Assembly (NCBI RefSeq): GCF_000739715.2
Contig: NZ_BBJC02000002.1
Coordinates: 336,731-400,730 of the forward strand
Source of the DNA: Falsirhodobacter sp. alg1
GTDB lineage: Bacteria > Pseudomonadota > Alphaproteobacteria > Rhodobacterales > Rhodobacteraceae
Direction: 5' to 3'
Length of the DNA: 64,000 nucleotides
Shown: positions 42,712-51,800 of the stretch, one piece after another
Layout: the number at the start of each line of letters is the position of its first letter
Position numbering within the stretch: the stretch's first letter is position 1
Position numbers and translations under genes: made by a program
Notes under the pieces: model-generated
Seen by the model: only the letters and a program-made list of their open reading frames with translations
Told to the model about the DNA's origin: nothing
Databases searched by the model: none

Positions 42712-43583
42712 GCAAACAGGCTCCCGCCGTTGTTCACCCCACGCGATGTCGGATAGGAAGACAGCCAGTCCTCTCCGGGAATATGCGGAAATCCCTGATA
42801 GTTCTCGATGTTCAGAAATTTCAGACGACAGGTATCGACGCGCCGGTCACACCCCGCTTCCAGCCGGACCATATCACCACTCAGAATATCGGGCCCCAAG
42901 GGTTCCCATAGTTCGACCGTGCGGCCATTCGCCGATAAACGGTCGTTCTTGATGATACCGATCATCCCCGCCGCCGTGCCGGACAGTACCCTCAGGCGGC
43001 CCCGCTCGAACCACCGATCATCGAACCCGTTCAACGGGTCAAAAGTGAATATGCGACGATCCTGCATTTGCTGCACCATCACCTCGGCGGAATATCCCGG
43101 CAGCGTCAGATCGAACCCACAGGCGGCATCCCCCAGCACAGCCGCACAGTTGCGCTGGAACACACGCCCCTGCGGCTGGTTCAGAACCTCGGCCAATCCG
43201 CGCAGTTCCGCCTGAAATGCCCCCCCTGACCGCGAGATAGAGCCGATCGTCCCGCTGAAACGCAGCACCCGTTCCGAAGGAGTCGCCCAGTTTACCTGCC
43301 AGCACCGCACCCCGGCCCCATCAAAACGGCCCGCAATGATATCGGCCTCGTTTATACCCGCATCGGTCAGGGCCCCCACCGCCTCGGTGTTATCCACCGA
43401 CAAGCCGGTCGATTGCTGCAATGCGCGGGCGGTCAGGCCGGAATTGGCATGAAACACAATCCCCATGAACTTCAGATCCACATCGTGGTCGGTGAACCCC
43501 AGAACCACACCATCCGTGCGGGTCAATGCCCAGGCGTGGCAGGTCGTCGTCACTCCTCCGGCCAAATGTTCCGCAAGGCTCAT
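42708..43583 (-). CDS. GTA g13: DUF2163 hub protein
   Basis: 291 residues. MSLAEHLAGGVTTTCHAWALTRTDGVVLGFTDHDVDLKF is the DUF2163 opening. Cysteines in VFQRNCAAVLGDAACGFDL and RLEAGCDRRVDTCRLKFLN match the four-Cys cluster reported for the RcGTA hub, which may bind a metal. The family also has a phage BR0599-type C-terminal domain. Overlaps g12 and g14 by 4 bases each. Confidence 0.94.
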   Translation of the reverse strand: MSLAEHLAGGVTTTCHAWALTRTDGVVLGFTDHDVDLKFMGIVFHANSGLTARALQQSTGLSVDNTEAVGALTDAGINEADIIAGRFDGAGVRCWQVNWATPSERVLRFSGTIGSISRSGGAFQAELRGLAEVLNQPQGRVFQRNCAAVLGDAACGFDLTLPGYSAEVMVQQMQDRRIFTFDPLNGFDDRWFERGRLRVLSGTAAGMIGIIKNDRLSANGRTVELWEPLGPDILSGDMVRLEAGCDRRVDTCRLKFLNIENYQGFPHIPGEDWLSSYPTSRGVNNGGSLFA

Positions 43584-44212
43584 ATCCGCACCTCCACCAC
43601 CGGCACATCCGGCACATCACCGGCCTGGAACGAGGATACAGAAGTCTGGATCTGGTCCGTATCGAACCGCACCGGTACATCGAATTCAAACCCTGACCGG
43701 ATCTCGGCGTTCTTCGAGGGCGCCGTGGCAAAAGTGATCATCCCCGTCGATGTATCAACAAAGAACTCAATGTCCGCCACCTTGGGATCGCCGCCAACTG
43801 CAACCAGCACGGTACCTGCCACAGGCTTGGCGATCGGCCGCAAATACGTCTCGTTTCCCGAACGATACAACTTGGTCAGTGCGAATGTGCGGGTTACCCC
43901 GTCACCACGCCCCACGAATTGGTCCGCAGGCGATACGGTGGCGGACGGCAGGCAAGATTTGTAATCCGACCAGTCCTTCCAGCGAAAGGCGTGCAGTCGC
44001 CCTCGCCGCGCCTCGAAAAAGGCGATCAGCGCGTCCACATCATTCAGGGATCGCAACCCCACGCCCGCGTCATAGCTGCGGCGCGAATGCGCCCAGGGGC
44101 TGTTCCGCTCCTCGTAACCATTGGCCAGTGTAACGATATCGGTCTTCAGCTCCGGGCCACCTACCGAACCGAACGACAGGTTGGCGGGAAATCTGATGTC
44201 GTGAAATGCCAT
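43580..44212 (-). CDS. GTA g12: distal tail protein (DUF2460)
   Basis: 210 residues. MAFHDIRFPANLSFGSVGGPE, then ELKTDIVTLANGYEERNSPW and HAFRWKDWSDYKSC, all typical of the TIGR02217/DUF2460 tail family. It connects tail tube and baseplate. Start at 44212; the in-frame ATG at 44263 overlaps g11 and is unlikely. Confidence 0.95.
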   Translation of the reverse strand: MAFHDIRFPANLSFGSVGGPELKTDIVTLANGYEERNSPWAHSRRSYDAGVGLRSLNDVDALIAFFEARRGRLHAFRWKDWSDYKSCLPSATVSPADQFVGRGDGVTRTFALTKLYRSGNETYLRPIAKPVAGTVLVAVGGDPKVADIEFFVDTSTGMITFATAPSKNAEIRSGFEFDVPVRFDTDQIQTSVSSFQAGDVPDVPVVEVRI

Positions 44213-44213
44213 C

Positions 44214-44867
44214 TCATTTATTCCTTTGGCCACGTGACAAAGCGCGACTGACCTGTGCCGCAATCTGGCTCTGGCTGCGCTGGAAACCCTGCACGTCGGG
44301 GCTGGACACGTTCATCACGATGTTCACCGCCCTGCCGCCGCCTGCGGATTGCACACCCAGACGTCCGTCGGCTCCGCGCGTCAGCGGCATGATCGCCTCC
44401 GGTCCGGCTTCCCCCATCAGCCCGGTCGCACCCCGCATCGGAAACGTAACGGGAGAGGATACGACCCCCCCTTTGGCAAACGGCATCACCCGCCCCTGGG
44501 TAAAGGCGCCCCCCTTGGCAAAGGGCATCGCCCCGCCCATCAAGGCCCCCAATCCGCTGGTGACCAGGGAACCCAAGGCATTCTCGACCGGCTTCATCGC
44601 TGTCTTGTAGATTGCCTGTGTCACGGATTCGCCCAATGACCGCATGGAATCCGACAGGCGCGTGCCGTCAAAGATCACGCCGTCAAATGCCCGCCGCACA
44701 CCGCCACCAATGTTGGTGGACAGCTTTTCGGCCTCACGCCCCGTAAAGGTCATGGTATCGCGCATCCGGCCCAGCTCGCTTTCGAATGCGCCCACCATGG
44801 TGGTCACGGACCCAAGGGTAGTCTCCAATGCAGAGACCTGATCATCCAGATCCTCAACTTCCGACAA
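44214..44867 (-). CDS. GTA g11: short tape measure protein
   Basis: 217 residues from a TTG at 44867 with AAAGGAG about 7 bases upstream; the open frame continues to 44921 but overlaps g10.1. N-terminal heptad-like region (SEVEDLDDQVSALETTLGSV), glycine-rich middle (GALMGGAMPFAKGGAFTQGR, repeated AKGG), and a tail-tape style C-terminus (RGATGLMGEAGPEAIMPLTR). It sets the short tail length of the particle; size close to RcGTA g11. Confidence 0.92.
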   Translation of the reverse strand: MSEVEDLDDQVSALETTLGSVTTMVGAFESELGRMRDTMTFTGREAEKLSTNIGGGVRRAFDGVIFDGTRLSDSMRSLGESVTQAIYKTAMKPVENALGSLVTSGLGALMGGAMPFAKGGAFTQGRVMPFAKGGVVSSPVTFPMRGATGLMGEAGPEAIMPLTRGADGRLGVQSAGGGRAVNIVMNVSSPDVQGFQRSQSQIAAQVSRALSRGQRNK

Positions 44868-45054
44868 GGCTTTCTCCTTTGATATCGGGGAAGGCGCGCG
44901 CCAGCTCTTCCAGCCGCGCACGATTCAGAGGGGTGCCCGCGGCTTCGGCCCCCAGCATCACCCGCAATTCCACAGGTGTCAGGCGCCAGAAATCCTCTGG
45001 CCGAAGACGCAAATGGAACAGCCCTGCCCGCAACAGGCCCGGCCAATCGATCAT
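44854..45054 (-). CDS. GTA g10.1: phage tail assembly chaperone-like small protein
   Basis: 66 residues. MIDWPGLLRAGLFHLRLRPEDFWRLTPVEL is the TIGR02216 pattern found between g10 and g11 in GTAs. It is likely a chaperone for tape measure assembly. It overlaps g10 by 4 bases and g11 by 14 bases. Confidence 0.9.
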   Translation of the reverse strand: MIDWPGLLRAGLFHLRLRPEDFWRLTPVELRVMLGAEAAGTPLNRARLEELARAFPDIKGESLVGS

Positions 45055-45368
45055 ACGGCCTCCGGCACGGAAAAGGCCCGTGCCAGAAGCTGCGCCGCCA
45101 CACGCGCCGCCTCCATCGGCCCGCCCGCAATATCGACGCTGCGCAGATCATCCGCACTGCCCGACCAGCCCCCACCCCGCAGCCCCGCCACAATCAGCGC
45201 CAGAACATCACGGGTGGTAAACCGGCTTTCCTCGAACCGCTGGATCAGCGCCATCAGGCTGTCCGCCTTCATTGCCGCTTCCAGTTCCGCCAAGGACCCG
45301 AGGGTCAGCCTGGCCACATGCCGCTGGCCATCCAAGGTCAGCGCCACTTCTCCGGCCCAGGGGTTCAT
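45051..45368 (-). CDS. GTA g10: gene transfer agent family protein
   Basis: 105 residues (MNPWAGEVALTLDGQRHVARLTLGSLAELE). The beta-rich N-terminus and the helical MALIQRFEESRFTTRDVLALIVAGLRGGGW match the GTA-gp10 family, probably a tail assembly chaperone similar to phage gpG-type proteins. Overlaps g9 by 4 bases and g10.1 by 4. Confidence 0.92.
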   Translation of the reverse strand: MNPWAGEVALTLDGQRHVARLTLGSLAELEAAMKADSLMALIQRFEESRFTTRDVLALIVAGLRGGGWSGSADDLRSVDIAGGPMEAARVAAQLLARAFSVPEAV

Positions 45369-45781
45369 GCCAGCGCCGTAAAGCTCAGGGGCCCCGCCGA
45401 GGCCATCGTCAGCTCGTATGTCGCCTCTCCGTTATATGACCCTGCATATTCGATTGCGGTGATCATGAAGGCTCCCTGGACGACGCCAAAATCCGGGATG
45501 ATCACCTGAAATTGCGGCACCTCGTTCTCGAAGAAGATCTGTCGGGCCCGCTCGTCCGTGCCGGCATCCCGAAATACGCCGGACCCGGAAATCGAGGCCG
45601 ATTTCACCCCCGCGCCGCCCAGCAGTTCGCGCCACCCTCCCTGGCTCTCAAGGCTGGTCACATCCACCGTCTCGGCGTTAAAGCTGATCCGCGTGGCTCT
45701 CAGCCCCGCAATCGTCTCGAACTGCCCGTCATTTGTCATGTCCAGCTTGATCAGCAGGTCTTTTCCGTTCTGAACAGCCAT
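45365..45781 (-). CDS. GTA g9: major tail tube protein
   Basis: 138 residues. MAVQNGKDLLIKLDMTNDGQFETIAGLRATRISFNAETVDVT is the TP901-1-type major tail protein opening; the end EYAGSYNGEATYELTMASAG is also typical. It stacks in hexameric rings to form the tail tube. Confidence 0.95.
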   Translation of the reverse strand: MAVQNGKDLLIKLDMTNDGQFETIAGLRATRISFNAETVDVTSLESQGGWRELLGGAGVKSASISGSGVFRDAGTDERARQIFFENEVPQFQVIIPDFGVVQGAFMITAIEYAGSYNGEATYELTMASAGPLSFTALA

Positions 45782-45784
45782 CGC

Positions 45785-46186
45785 TTAACCCTTACTTTCC
45801 TGAATATCCTCGACCCGCACGTAAAAGCTCAGGTCGATCCGCCGTGTCCGCCCTGCCGATAACCGCTGTGCAACCGCCCGCTGGAACCACAGCCCCACCA
45901 CCCGCCCGCGCGCCAATGGCATCGGCACGTCCAGCGCGTCGCAAATCTGCGATGCCACTCCCTTGGCTGCCTGGAACCCTTCGGAATCCGAAATCACGCT
46001 GATCACCAACCGATGCTCGGCCCCGCGCCCCGTCTTGTCCGAGCGGTCGCGCACATCCTCCGGCCCGACCAGTACCCATGTGCCCGCAGTCCCGTCCGGA
46101 ACCGAATCCAGCACCGGAACGGTCAGCGCCGCCGACAGACGGGCAAATATCGCAGCCTGCAGGGCCGCCGCCGCGCCATAACTCAT
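45785..46186 (-). CDS. GTA g8: tail terminator (DUF3168)
   Basis: 133 residues from the ATG at 46186, behind AGGAGG. AAALQAAIFARLSAALTVPVLDSVP and ARGRVVGLWFQRAVAQRLSAGRTRRIDL are DUF3168 features. It closes the tail at the head-proximal end. ATGA overlap with g7. Confidence 0.93.
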   Translation of the reverse strand: MSYGAAAALQAAIFARLSAALTVPVLDSVPDGTAGTWVLVGPEDVRDRSDKTGRGAEHRLVISVISDSEGFQAAKGVASQICDALDVPMPLARGRVVGLWFQRAVAQRLSAGRTRRIDLSFYVRVEDIQESKG

Positions 46187-46500
46187 ATGTCCTCCTGACA
46201 ATGACAGGTCAGATACCGCTCTCCGGCATCCACCACCGCAATGATGCGCAGGATGCGGTCCCCGTCACGAAACCGCTGTCCGGCTACAGGCCGCGATGGG
46301 GCCCCCGGGGCGGCGGCACGTACCGTCACCTTCAAAGAAATGACCGGGGTCACCGCCTCCACACCGCTTACCTCACGGGGCGATCCCGGCCGCACATCGG
46401 CCCATAACACACCCAAGGATGACCAGTCGCGTCGTACGCCACCCGCACCATCCGGCGCAGATACCGACCGTTCCAGAACCAATCTGCGCGTCAGCCGCAT
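46183..46500 (-). CDS. GTA g7: head-tail adaptor / head closure protein
   Basis: 105 residues. MRLTRRLVLERSVSAPDGAGGVRRDWSSLG, then AGQRFRDGDRILRIIAVVDAGERYLTCHC, the SPP1 gp16-like head-tail joining fold. Start at 46500; overlaps g6 by 10 bases. Confidence 0.92.
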   Translation of the reverse strand: MRLTRRLVLERSVSAPDGAGGVRRDWSSLGVLWADVRPGSPREVSGVEAVTPVISLKVTVRAAAPGAPSRPVAGQRFRDGDRILRIIAVVDAGERYLTCHCQEDI

Positions 46501-47072
46501 GGCGCACCTCCCAGCAGACGCACCGTGCGCCACCGTTCGATCAGCACCGCCACCTGCACCGGCAAGGCCGAAGGGCGCAGCCCGGCTTCATGGCGCACTT
46601 CGTAATATTCCGACGCCAGCAACAGAACGGCGTGCTGCAAATCTGCCGGAACCGCCGTCCAATCCCCAAAGCCTGCCTCAAAGACAATCTCCGCAGCAGC
46701 CCCCTCACCCAGCACCGGCAAACCGTTCCGTCCCACGATCCGTGGGCGATGCATGTCCTCAACCAGCCAATATCGGTCCGTCGAAACAGCCAGCCCCCCT
46801 ACCTTCATCGACACGATCGCCGTGACGGGTGCCGTCGGCAGGGCCTGACTCATCCCGCCGCGCCAGCGGTCCAGCACGAAACGGTACCGACGCGTCAACA
46901 GCGTCTTGCCGATCCGCCCCTCGATGGTCGCCAGCGCTGCACGCAAATAGCTTTCCAGCAAACCGTCCTGCAAACCGTCATCGGAAAATCCGCTGCCCAT
47001 CCGCAAACGGGTGCGCAACTCCGAAACCGGCAAGGACGCTGCCGGAACCTTCGTCTCCTCGATCAGGTTCAT
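46491..47072 (-). CDS. GTA g6: head-tail connector
   Basis: 193 residues from the ATG at 47072 (AAGGAG 6 bases upstream; the GTG at 47078 is less suited). MNLIEETKVPAASLPVSELR, LLESYLRAALATIEGRIGK, YRFVLDRWRGG, LQHAVLLLASEYYEVRHEAG. Matches the gp6-like connector family that docks under the portal. Confidence 0.93.
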   Translation of the reverse strand: MNLIEETKVPAASLPVSELRTRLRMGSGFSDDGLQDGLLESYLRAALATIEGRIGKTLLTRRYRFVLDRWRGGMSQALPTAPVTAIVSMKVGGLAVSTDRYWLVEDMHRPRIVGRNGLPVLGEGAAAEIVFEAGFGDWTAVPADLQHAVLLLASEYYEVRHEAGLRPSALPVQVAVLIERWRTVRLLGGAPCG

Positions 47073-47171
47073 CGCCACTCCTTGAAAACCGTTGGGAAAA
47101 ACGCCGCCACCTGCTGCCCGCGCGGGGGGAAAACAGCTGGATCACAGGCGGCGGCGCATCATCCGCGCCTC

Positions 47172-48362
47172 TTACGAGGTGGCGAATTTCAGCAGCTTGA
47201 TCGCTGCATAATCGGTCACGTCACCGCCAACGCGTTTGGTCGCGTAAAATAGTACATGCGGCTTGGCCGAAAAGGGGTCGCGCAGCAGACGCAGATCCGG
47301 GCGTTCAGCAATCGTGTACCCAGCGCTGAAATCGCCAAAGGCCATCGCATAGGCATTGGCGGCAATATCGGGCATATCCTCGCAGATCAGCACCGGATAC
47401 CCCATCAGCACCGCAGGCTGCCCTGCCGCCAGGCCGTCCGACCACAGGAAGCGGCCATCCGCGTCCTTCATCTTGCGCACGGCACCCGCCGTCTTGGAGT
47501 TCATCACAAAGCTTGCGTTCGCCCGGTATTGCGCCTGCAACGAATACACGAGGTTCACGATGCAATCGGCAGGGTTGGTCGAAGCGAAATCGGATGCGGC
47601 ACCCGACGTCACATACCCCAGGCTGCCCCACGCCCAGCTTGCGTTCGCAACCTTCGTCGTCGTCAAGAAGCCCTTCGGCTTGTCCACACCGTCCCCGTTC
47701 ACAAAGGCCGAGGATTCGGCACGCATGAATCGCGTCGCGATCTTGCCGGCCAGCCAGTTCTCGATATCGAAGGCGCTGTCATCCAGCAGACGCTGGCTCG
47801 CCTTCGGCATGGCCGACAGTTCGTGCAGGCGGATGGAAATGCGTTCGATCGTCGGCGTCGCACTCTCGGTCAAGGTGGCGGTCTCGCTGGCCCAGCCCGA
47901 ACCGACCTCGCTGCGGTCGATCAGCACATCATACGATGTGGCATCCACGTTCACCACATTCGCAATCGCGCGGACCGATGCCGTGGACACCAGCATCGAA
48001 CGGATCGCATCCGCCGTCTGCGGCGCCACCAGATAGCCGCCATCCGCCGAAACCGCGGTGCTCATCGCCTTGCCTTCCAGCGGCAAACCACGCAGACCAT
48101 CATCATCACCCGAACGCAAATAGGCGTTGAAGGCCTTCTGATGGGGCACCTCCACCTCGGCAGCAGTCGAAAGCGCGGGGCGGCCATAGGTCATTGTCTT
48201 GCGATCCAGCATGGTAAAACGGTCTTCCTGTTTTTTCAGTGTTTTCGAAATGTCGGCCTGAAAGTCCTTGAACTCTTTCACGAACCCCCCCATCGCAGCG
48301 GCCACATCAGCCACCGGATCATCCGGCATGCCTTCTCCGGTCCGCGACTTTGTCTCGGTCAT
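47172..48362 (-). CDS. GTA g5: HK97-type major capsid protein
   Basis: 396 residues. The first ~100 residues (VKEFKDFQADISKTLKKQED, ending before GRPALSTAAEVE) form a charged delta/scaffold region that the g4 protease should remove. Then AVSADGGYLVAPQTADAIRS, IANVVNVDATSYDVLIDRSEVG, AMPKASQRLLDDSAFDIENW and LLRDPFSAKPHVLFYATKRVGG, all standard for HK97 capsids. It builds the small GTA head. Confidence 0.96.
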   Translation of the reverse strand: MTETKSRTGEGMPDDPVADVAAAMGGFVKEFKDFQADISKTLKKQEDRFTMLDRKTMTYGRPALSTAAEVEVPHQKAFNAYLRSGDDDGLRGLPLEGKAMSTAVSADGGYLVAPQTADAIRSMLVSTASVRAIANVVNVDATSYDVLIDRSEVGSGWASETATLTESATPTIERISIRLHELSAMPKASQRLLDDSAFDIENWLAGKIATRFMRAESSAFVNGDGVDKPKGFLTTTKVANASWAWGSLGYVTSGAASDFASTNPADCIVNLVYSLQAQYRANASFVMNSKTAGAVRKMKDADGRFLWSDGLAAGQPAVLMGYPVLICEDMPDIAANAYAMAFGDFSAGYTIAERPDLRLLRDPFSAKPHVLFYATKRVGGDVTDYAAIKLLKFATS

Positions 48363-48386
48363 TCCATCCTCCGGTCGTTGAAAATA

Positions 48387-48923
48387 TTAGCGGGCGGCAA
48401 TCGCGGCAGTCATGCCGCGGATCATCTCGGCAATGTGCCGCATGCCACCCAGTTCTTCATTCTTGGTCTGCACCCGCGCCTCGACCTGCATCGGAAACGT
48501 CACCAGCGACACCTCCCACAGATCCAGTTCCGCAAGTTGCCGTCCCTTGGCATCCCGTTCGGCACGCACGGTGCGATACCCGATCGAAAGTCCGTCGATC
48601 GCTCCCGCATCCAGCAGGGCGATCGCCTCGCGCCCCCTTGCCACATCGGGCAGAATGCGTCCTTTCACGAACAACCCCGCAGCATCCTCACGAACCTCGT
48701 CCCATACACCGATCGGTTCGCTCGCATCATGCTGCCACAGCATCTTCACCCGGCGGTCGCCCAGCGCGGCCAGGCTCGCGCCATAGGCGCCGGGGCGTAC
48801 AACATCACCGCCCTGATCCCGTTGCCCGAACAGCGAGGCATATCCCTCGATCGCCCCGCCCCGCACCTCAAGCGTGCCGGTCGCGTGGAACTTGCGCTCC
48901 GGCGCTCCATAAACTCCGCCCAT
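48387..48923 (-). CDS. GTA g4: prohead maturation protease
   Basis: 178 residues. FHATGTLEVRGGAIEGYASLFGQRDQGGDVV and VKMLWQHDASEPIGVWDEVRED (catalytic His region) and AGAIDGLSIGYRTVRA (catalytic Ser) are typical of the HK97 U35 protease. It cleaves the capsid delta region. 24 bases before g5. Confidence 0.95.
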   Translation of the reverse strand: MGGVYGAPERKFHATGTLEVRGGAIEGYASLFGQRDQGGDVVRPGAYGASLAALGDRRVKMLWQHDASEPIGVWDEVREDAAGLFVKGRILPDVARGREAIALLDAGAIDGLSIGYRTVRAERDAKGRQLAELDLWEVSLVTFPMQVEARVQTKNEELGGMRHIAEMIRGMTAAIAAR

Positions 48924-48925
48924 CC

Positions 48926-49165
48926 CTACCTCATTGCCGTATTGATCAATGCCTCGACACCCTGCGTCAGCAAAAATGCCGCAGCCCCGTACACCCCCAG
49001 CCAGATGCGCCGTTCCAGCCGGTCCAATGTGCTCTCGATCTGGCCAAGCCGGTACTCCAGCCCGTTCCAGCGTTCTTCATGCACACGCTCGTTCGCCTCG
49101 ATCCTCGCAGTGGCCGCATCGAAACTGTCATAGAGGAAGCGAGAACCCGTCTCGCCGCCCCTCAT
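48926..49165 (-). CDS. GTA g3.5: head formation protein
   Basis: 79 residues. A coiled-coil-like stretch (EERWNGLEYRLGQIESTLDR) is followed by a C-terminal hydrophobic helix (RRIWLGVYGAAAFLLTQGVE). It matches the RCAP_rcc01685 family in position and size, needed for RcGTA head formation. Overlaps the portal gene stop by 4 bases. Confidence 0.88.
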   Translation of the reverse strand: MRGGETGSRFLYDSFDAATARIEANERVHEERWNGLEYRLGQIESTLDRLERRIWLGVYGAAAFLLTQGVEALINTAMR

Positions 49166-50322
49166 GCGTCGGGCACGCGCGGCAGCCCCAGCAGCACCCG
49201 CTTTTCGGCGTCAGTCAGAAAATCCGCAGCTCCCACACGGGCCCACTGCTGGTCGCGCTCCGCAGCCAGCGCGGGCACCTGATCCAGATCCGGTCGCAGG
49301 TCCACCACCTCCCCCGCAAAGGATGAAAGCCAATGTCCGACCGCCGCCGTCACCTTCGTCGCCAACGGCAGAACCGTCAGACGATAGAATGCCCGGTTCG
49401 CCTCTTGGTAGTTGGCATAGGTCGCATCCCCCGGAATGCCCAGAATCATTGGCGGCACCCCAAATGCGATCGCGATTTCCCGCGCTGCGGCCTCCTTTGT
49501 CTTCTGGAATTCCATATCCGAAGGCGAAAACCCCATCGGCTTCCAGTCCAGCCCGCCCTCCAGCAGCATCGGCCGGCCGGCATTGCGCGCACCCTGGTGG
49601 TTCGCCTCGATCTCGGTCACCAACCGATCATATTGATCTGGTGAAAGCTGCCCTTGGCCATCCACTCCCTTGTAGACGATCGCCCCCGAAGGCCGCGCGG
49701 CATTATCCAGCAGCGCTTTTGACCAGCGAGAGGCCGCCCCATGCACATCCAGCGCAACCGCCGCCGCCTGCATCGGTGACAACCCGTAATGGTCATCCTG
49801 CGGGTGAAAGCTCTTGATATGGCAGATCGGCTGAAAATCCCCGGTCATGTCAAACCGCAAACTCCGCCCGCCGACCGTATAGTCATAGGCGACAGGCCAA
49901 CCATCCGCTCCGGGAACAAGGCTCATCCGGTCCGACCGCAGCACATGCAGTTCCGCCGGCAGCCGTCCTCCCGGCACCGCCTCCAGATAGGCGTTTCCGG
50001 AAAGCAGCAATTGCGCGTAAACCGCCTCGAACCATTCGGCCCGCCCCTGCGCCCCATTCGGCCGCCGCACCAGATCCAGCACAGGATGCGTATCATAACG
50101 CCGCTCCGCATCCTGCAGCACCACCGGCATCGCCGCAGCCGCTTCCGCAATCAGCCGCACGGCGCGAAACCCGACCGGATTTCCCAAAAACCCCGCGCGG
50201 GTCAGGCTGACCGTATCCCGCGGGCTCCACGCCACACGCCCCGAACTCTGATACGAGATCACCGGCCCCGTGGCCGAGGCTTTCACCTCCGGCGGCTGGC
50301 CCCGCTTCAGAAAATCGAACAT
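49162..50322 (-). CDS. GTA g3: HK97-type portal protein
   Basis: 386 residues from the ATG at 50322; the in-frame ATG at 50367 would add 15 residues. MFDFLKRGQPPEVKASATGP, VYAQLLLSGNAYLEAVPGGR, HIKSFHPQDDHYGLSPMQAAAVALDVH, GIPGDATYANYQEANRAFYRLTVLPL, all HK97 portal features. It forms the DNA entry ring. Confidence 0.96.
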   Translation of the reverse strand: MFDFLKRGQPPEVKASATGPVISYQSSGRVAWSPRDTVSLTRAGFLGNPVGFRAVRLIAEAAAAMPVVLQDAERRYDTHPVLDLVRRPNGAQGRAEWFEAVYAQLLLSGNAYLEAVPGGRLPAELHVLRSDRMSLVPGADGWPVAYDYTVGGRSLRFDMTGDFQPICHIKSFHPQDDHYGLSPMQAAAVALDVHGAASRWSKALLDNAARPSGAIVYKGVDGQGQLSPDQYDRLVTEIEANHQGARNAGRPMLLEGGLDWKPMGFSPSDMEFQKTKEAAAREIAIAFGVPPMILGIPGDATYANYQEANRAFYRLTVLPLATKVTAAVGHWLSSFAGEVVDLRPDLDQVPALAAERDQQWARVGAADFLTDAEKRVLLGLPRVPDA

Positions 50323-50456
50323 CCGCACCTCCCATCCGGCTCCCGCTTCCCTACAGGGCGCATTCACCGTCGTTGTCGCAACCGGACCGCTCGTCCGTTG
50401 AAATGCACATTACGCAACAACGGTTAATGCTGCTTAACCTCTCCGCACGGTGCCTC

Positions 50457-51800
50457 TCACAACCCCCTAACCTGCGGTCGCGCCCAAACCGAAGACGGCT
50501 CGATCATCAATTCCCACAGCCCCCAGACCAGTGCATCCACACGATCCGGCGATCCCTTACCTTCGTAACCACCCATGGTCATGCGGCACATCTGGTCCTC
50601 CAGCTTTGCAAGCCCCCGCAGGTGCCGCACACGTCCCTGTTCATAAAGCGCGGCAATGGGCTCCGCTCTCGCAACCTTCCCCTTGCTTGCCCGAACAGCC
50701 CGAAACGGCACCAGAGGATCAATTCCCCGAATGACCGTCTCCACCAGATCCCCCCCCTGGTTTACCTCCGCAACCAGCCGGTCGGCCCCGTGCCGCGCCA
50801 TCGCCGCCAAGGCGGCCCGCGCCCATTGGTCCGGGCTTGCGGCCTTCACGCTCGCATCTTCCAGCACCACCGCGCGCCATGTATGGGGCGGCCCGTCCGT
50901 CACGGCTCCGACTACGACAATGCCGCATTCATCCGACCCGGCATGTCCGGTCACGGGCGGGTCAACCGCCACCACGATCCGGTTCAGCGCGGGCGCGGCA
51001 TCCATACGCCCCGCTTCCAATGCAGGCGTCGTCCACATCGCACCCTCGACATCCTCCAGCAGAACGCCATCCAGTTCCTGCGCCCCCAACCGGGTTCCCT
51101 CGTACCGAGCACGAACCTCCGCTAGAAAGCTGGCCGCAAGATAGGCACGGTTCGCCTCGGTCGGCGCATGGGTCACCACCGTCGACGGATTCTTCAGAAT
51201 GGTCTTCAGCACTCCCACGTTGCGCGGCGTGGTGGTAATGACCTGCCGCGGGTTCTCGCCCAGACGCAGCGCGAATTGAAGCATGTCCCAGGTTTCCTCG
51301 GCCTTCTTCCACTTGGCCAGCTCATCCACCCAGGCGGCATCGAATTGCGGCCCGCGCAGGCTCTCGGGCTCATGCGCCGAGAATACCTGTGCAATCGCAC
51401 CGTTCGGCCACACCAGCCGCCGCCGTCCCGCCTCCCATTCAGGCCTCCTGTCCGGAGGAGAGCAGGCAAGTATCCCGCTCTCCCCGAAAACCATCACTTC
51501 CCTCACCTGGTCGATCGTCTCCCCAACCAAGGCCACACGGCGCGACCGGCCATTGTCCAAGGGTCGCGCCCCTTCAACTTCGGCCCGAACCCACTCCGAA
51601 CCGGCGCGGGTCTTGCCCGCCCCCCGCCCGCCCATGATGACCCAGCTTTTCCACACCCCATCGGGCGGCAGCTGATGCGGCAATGCCCAGAATTCGAACA
51701 GCCAAGGCAACGCCAACAGCGCATTCGTCCCCAGACCATCCAGAAACGCATCGACATCAGCCTGCGTCGCGGAGGCGAGCCAACCTGCGCCCGATCTCAT
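50457..51800 (-). CDS. GTA g2: large terminase (packaging ATPase)
   Basis: 447 residues from the ATG at 51800 (MRSGAGWLASATQADVDAFL); in-frame ATGs at 51827 and 51869 are alternatives. Walker A WVIMGGRGAGKTRAGSEWV, Walker B-like QFDAAWVDELAKW, nuclease-domain acid RIVVAVDPPVTGHAGSDECG. GTA terminases package host DNA without sequence specificity. It overlaps g1 by 44 bases; the stop lies 134 bases from the portal start. Confidence 0.95.
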   Translation of the reverse strand: MRSGAGWLASATQADVDAFLDGLGTNALLALPWLFEFWALPHQLPPDGVWKSWVIMGGRGAGKTRAGSEWVRAEVEGARPLDNGRSRRVALVGETIDQVREVMVFGESGILACSPPDRRPEWEAGRRRLVWPNGAIAQVFSAHEPESLRGPQFDAAWVDELAKWKKAEETWDMLQFALRLGENPRQVITTTPRNVGVLKTILKNPSTVVTHAPTEANRAYLAASFLAEVRARYEGTRLGAQELDGVLLEDVEGAMWTTPALEAGRMDAAPALNRIVVAVDPPVTGHAGSDECGIVVVGAVTDGPPHTWRAVVLEDASVKAASPDQWARAALAAMARHGADRLVAEVNQGGDLVETVIRGIDPLVPFRAVRASKGKVARAEPIAALYEQGRVRHLRGLAKLEDQMCRMTMGGYEGKGSPDRVDALVWGLWELMIEPSSVWARPQVRGL

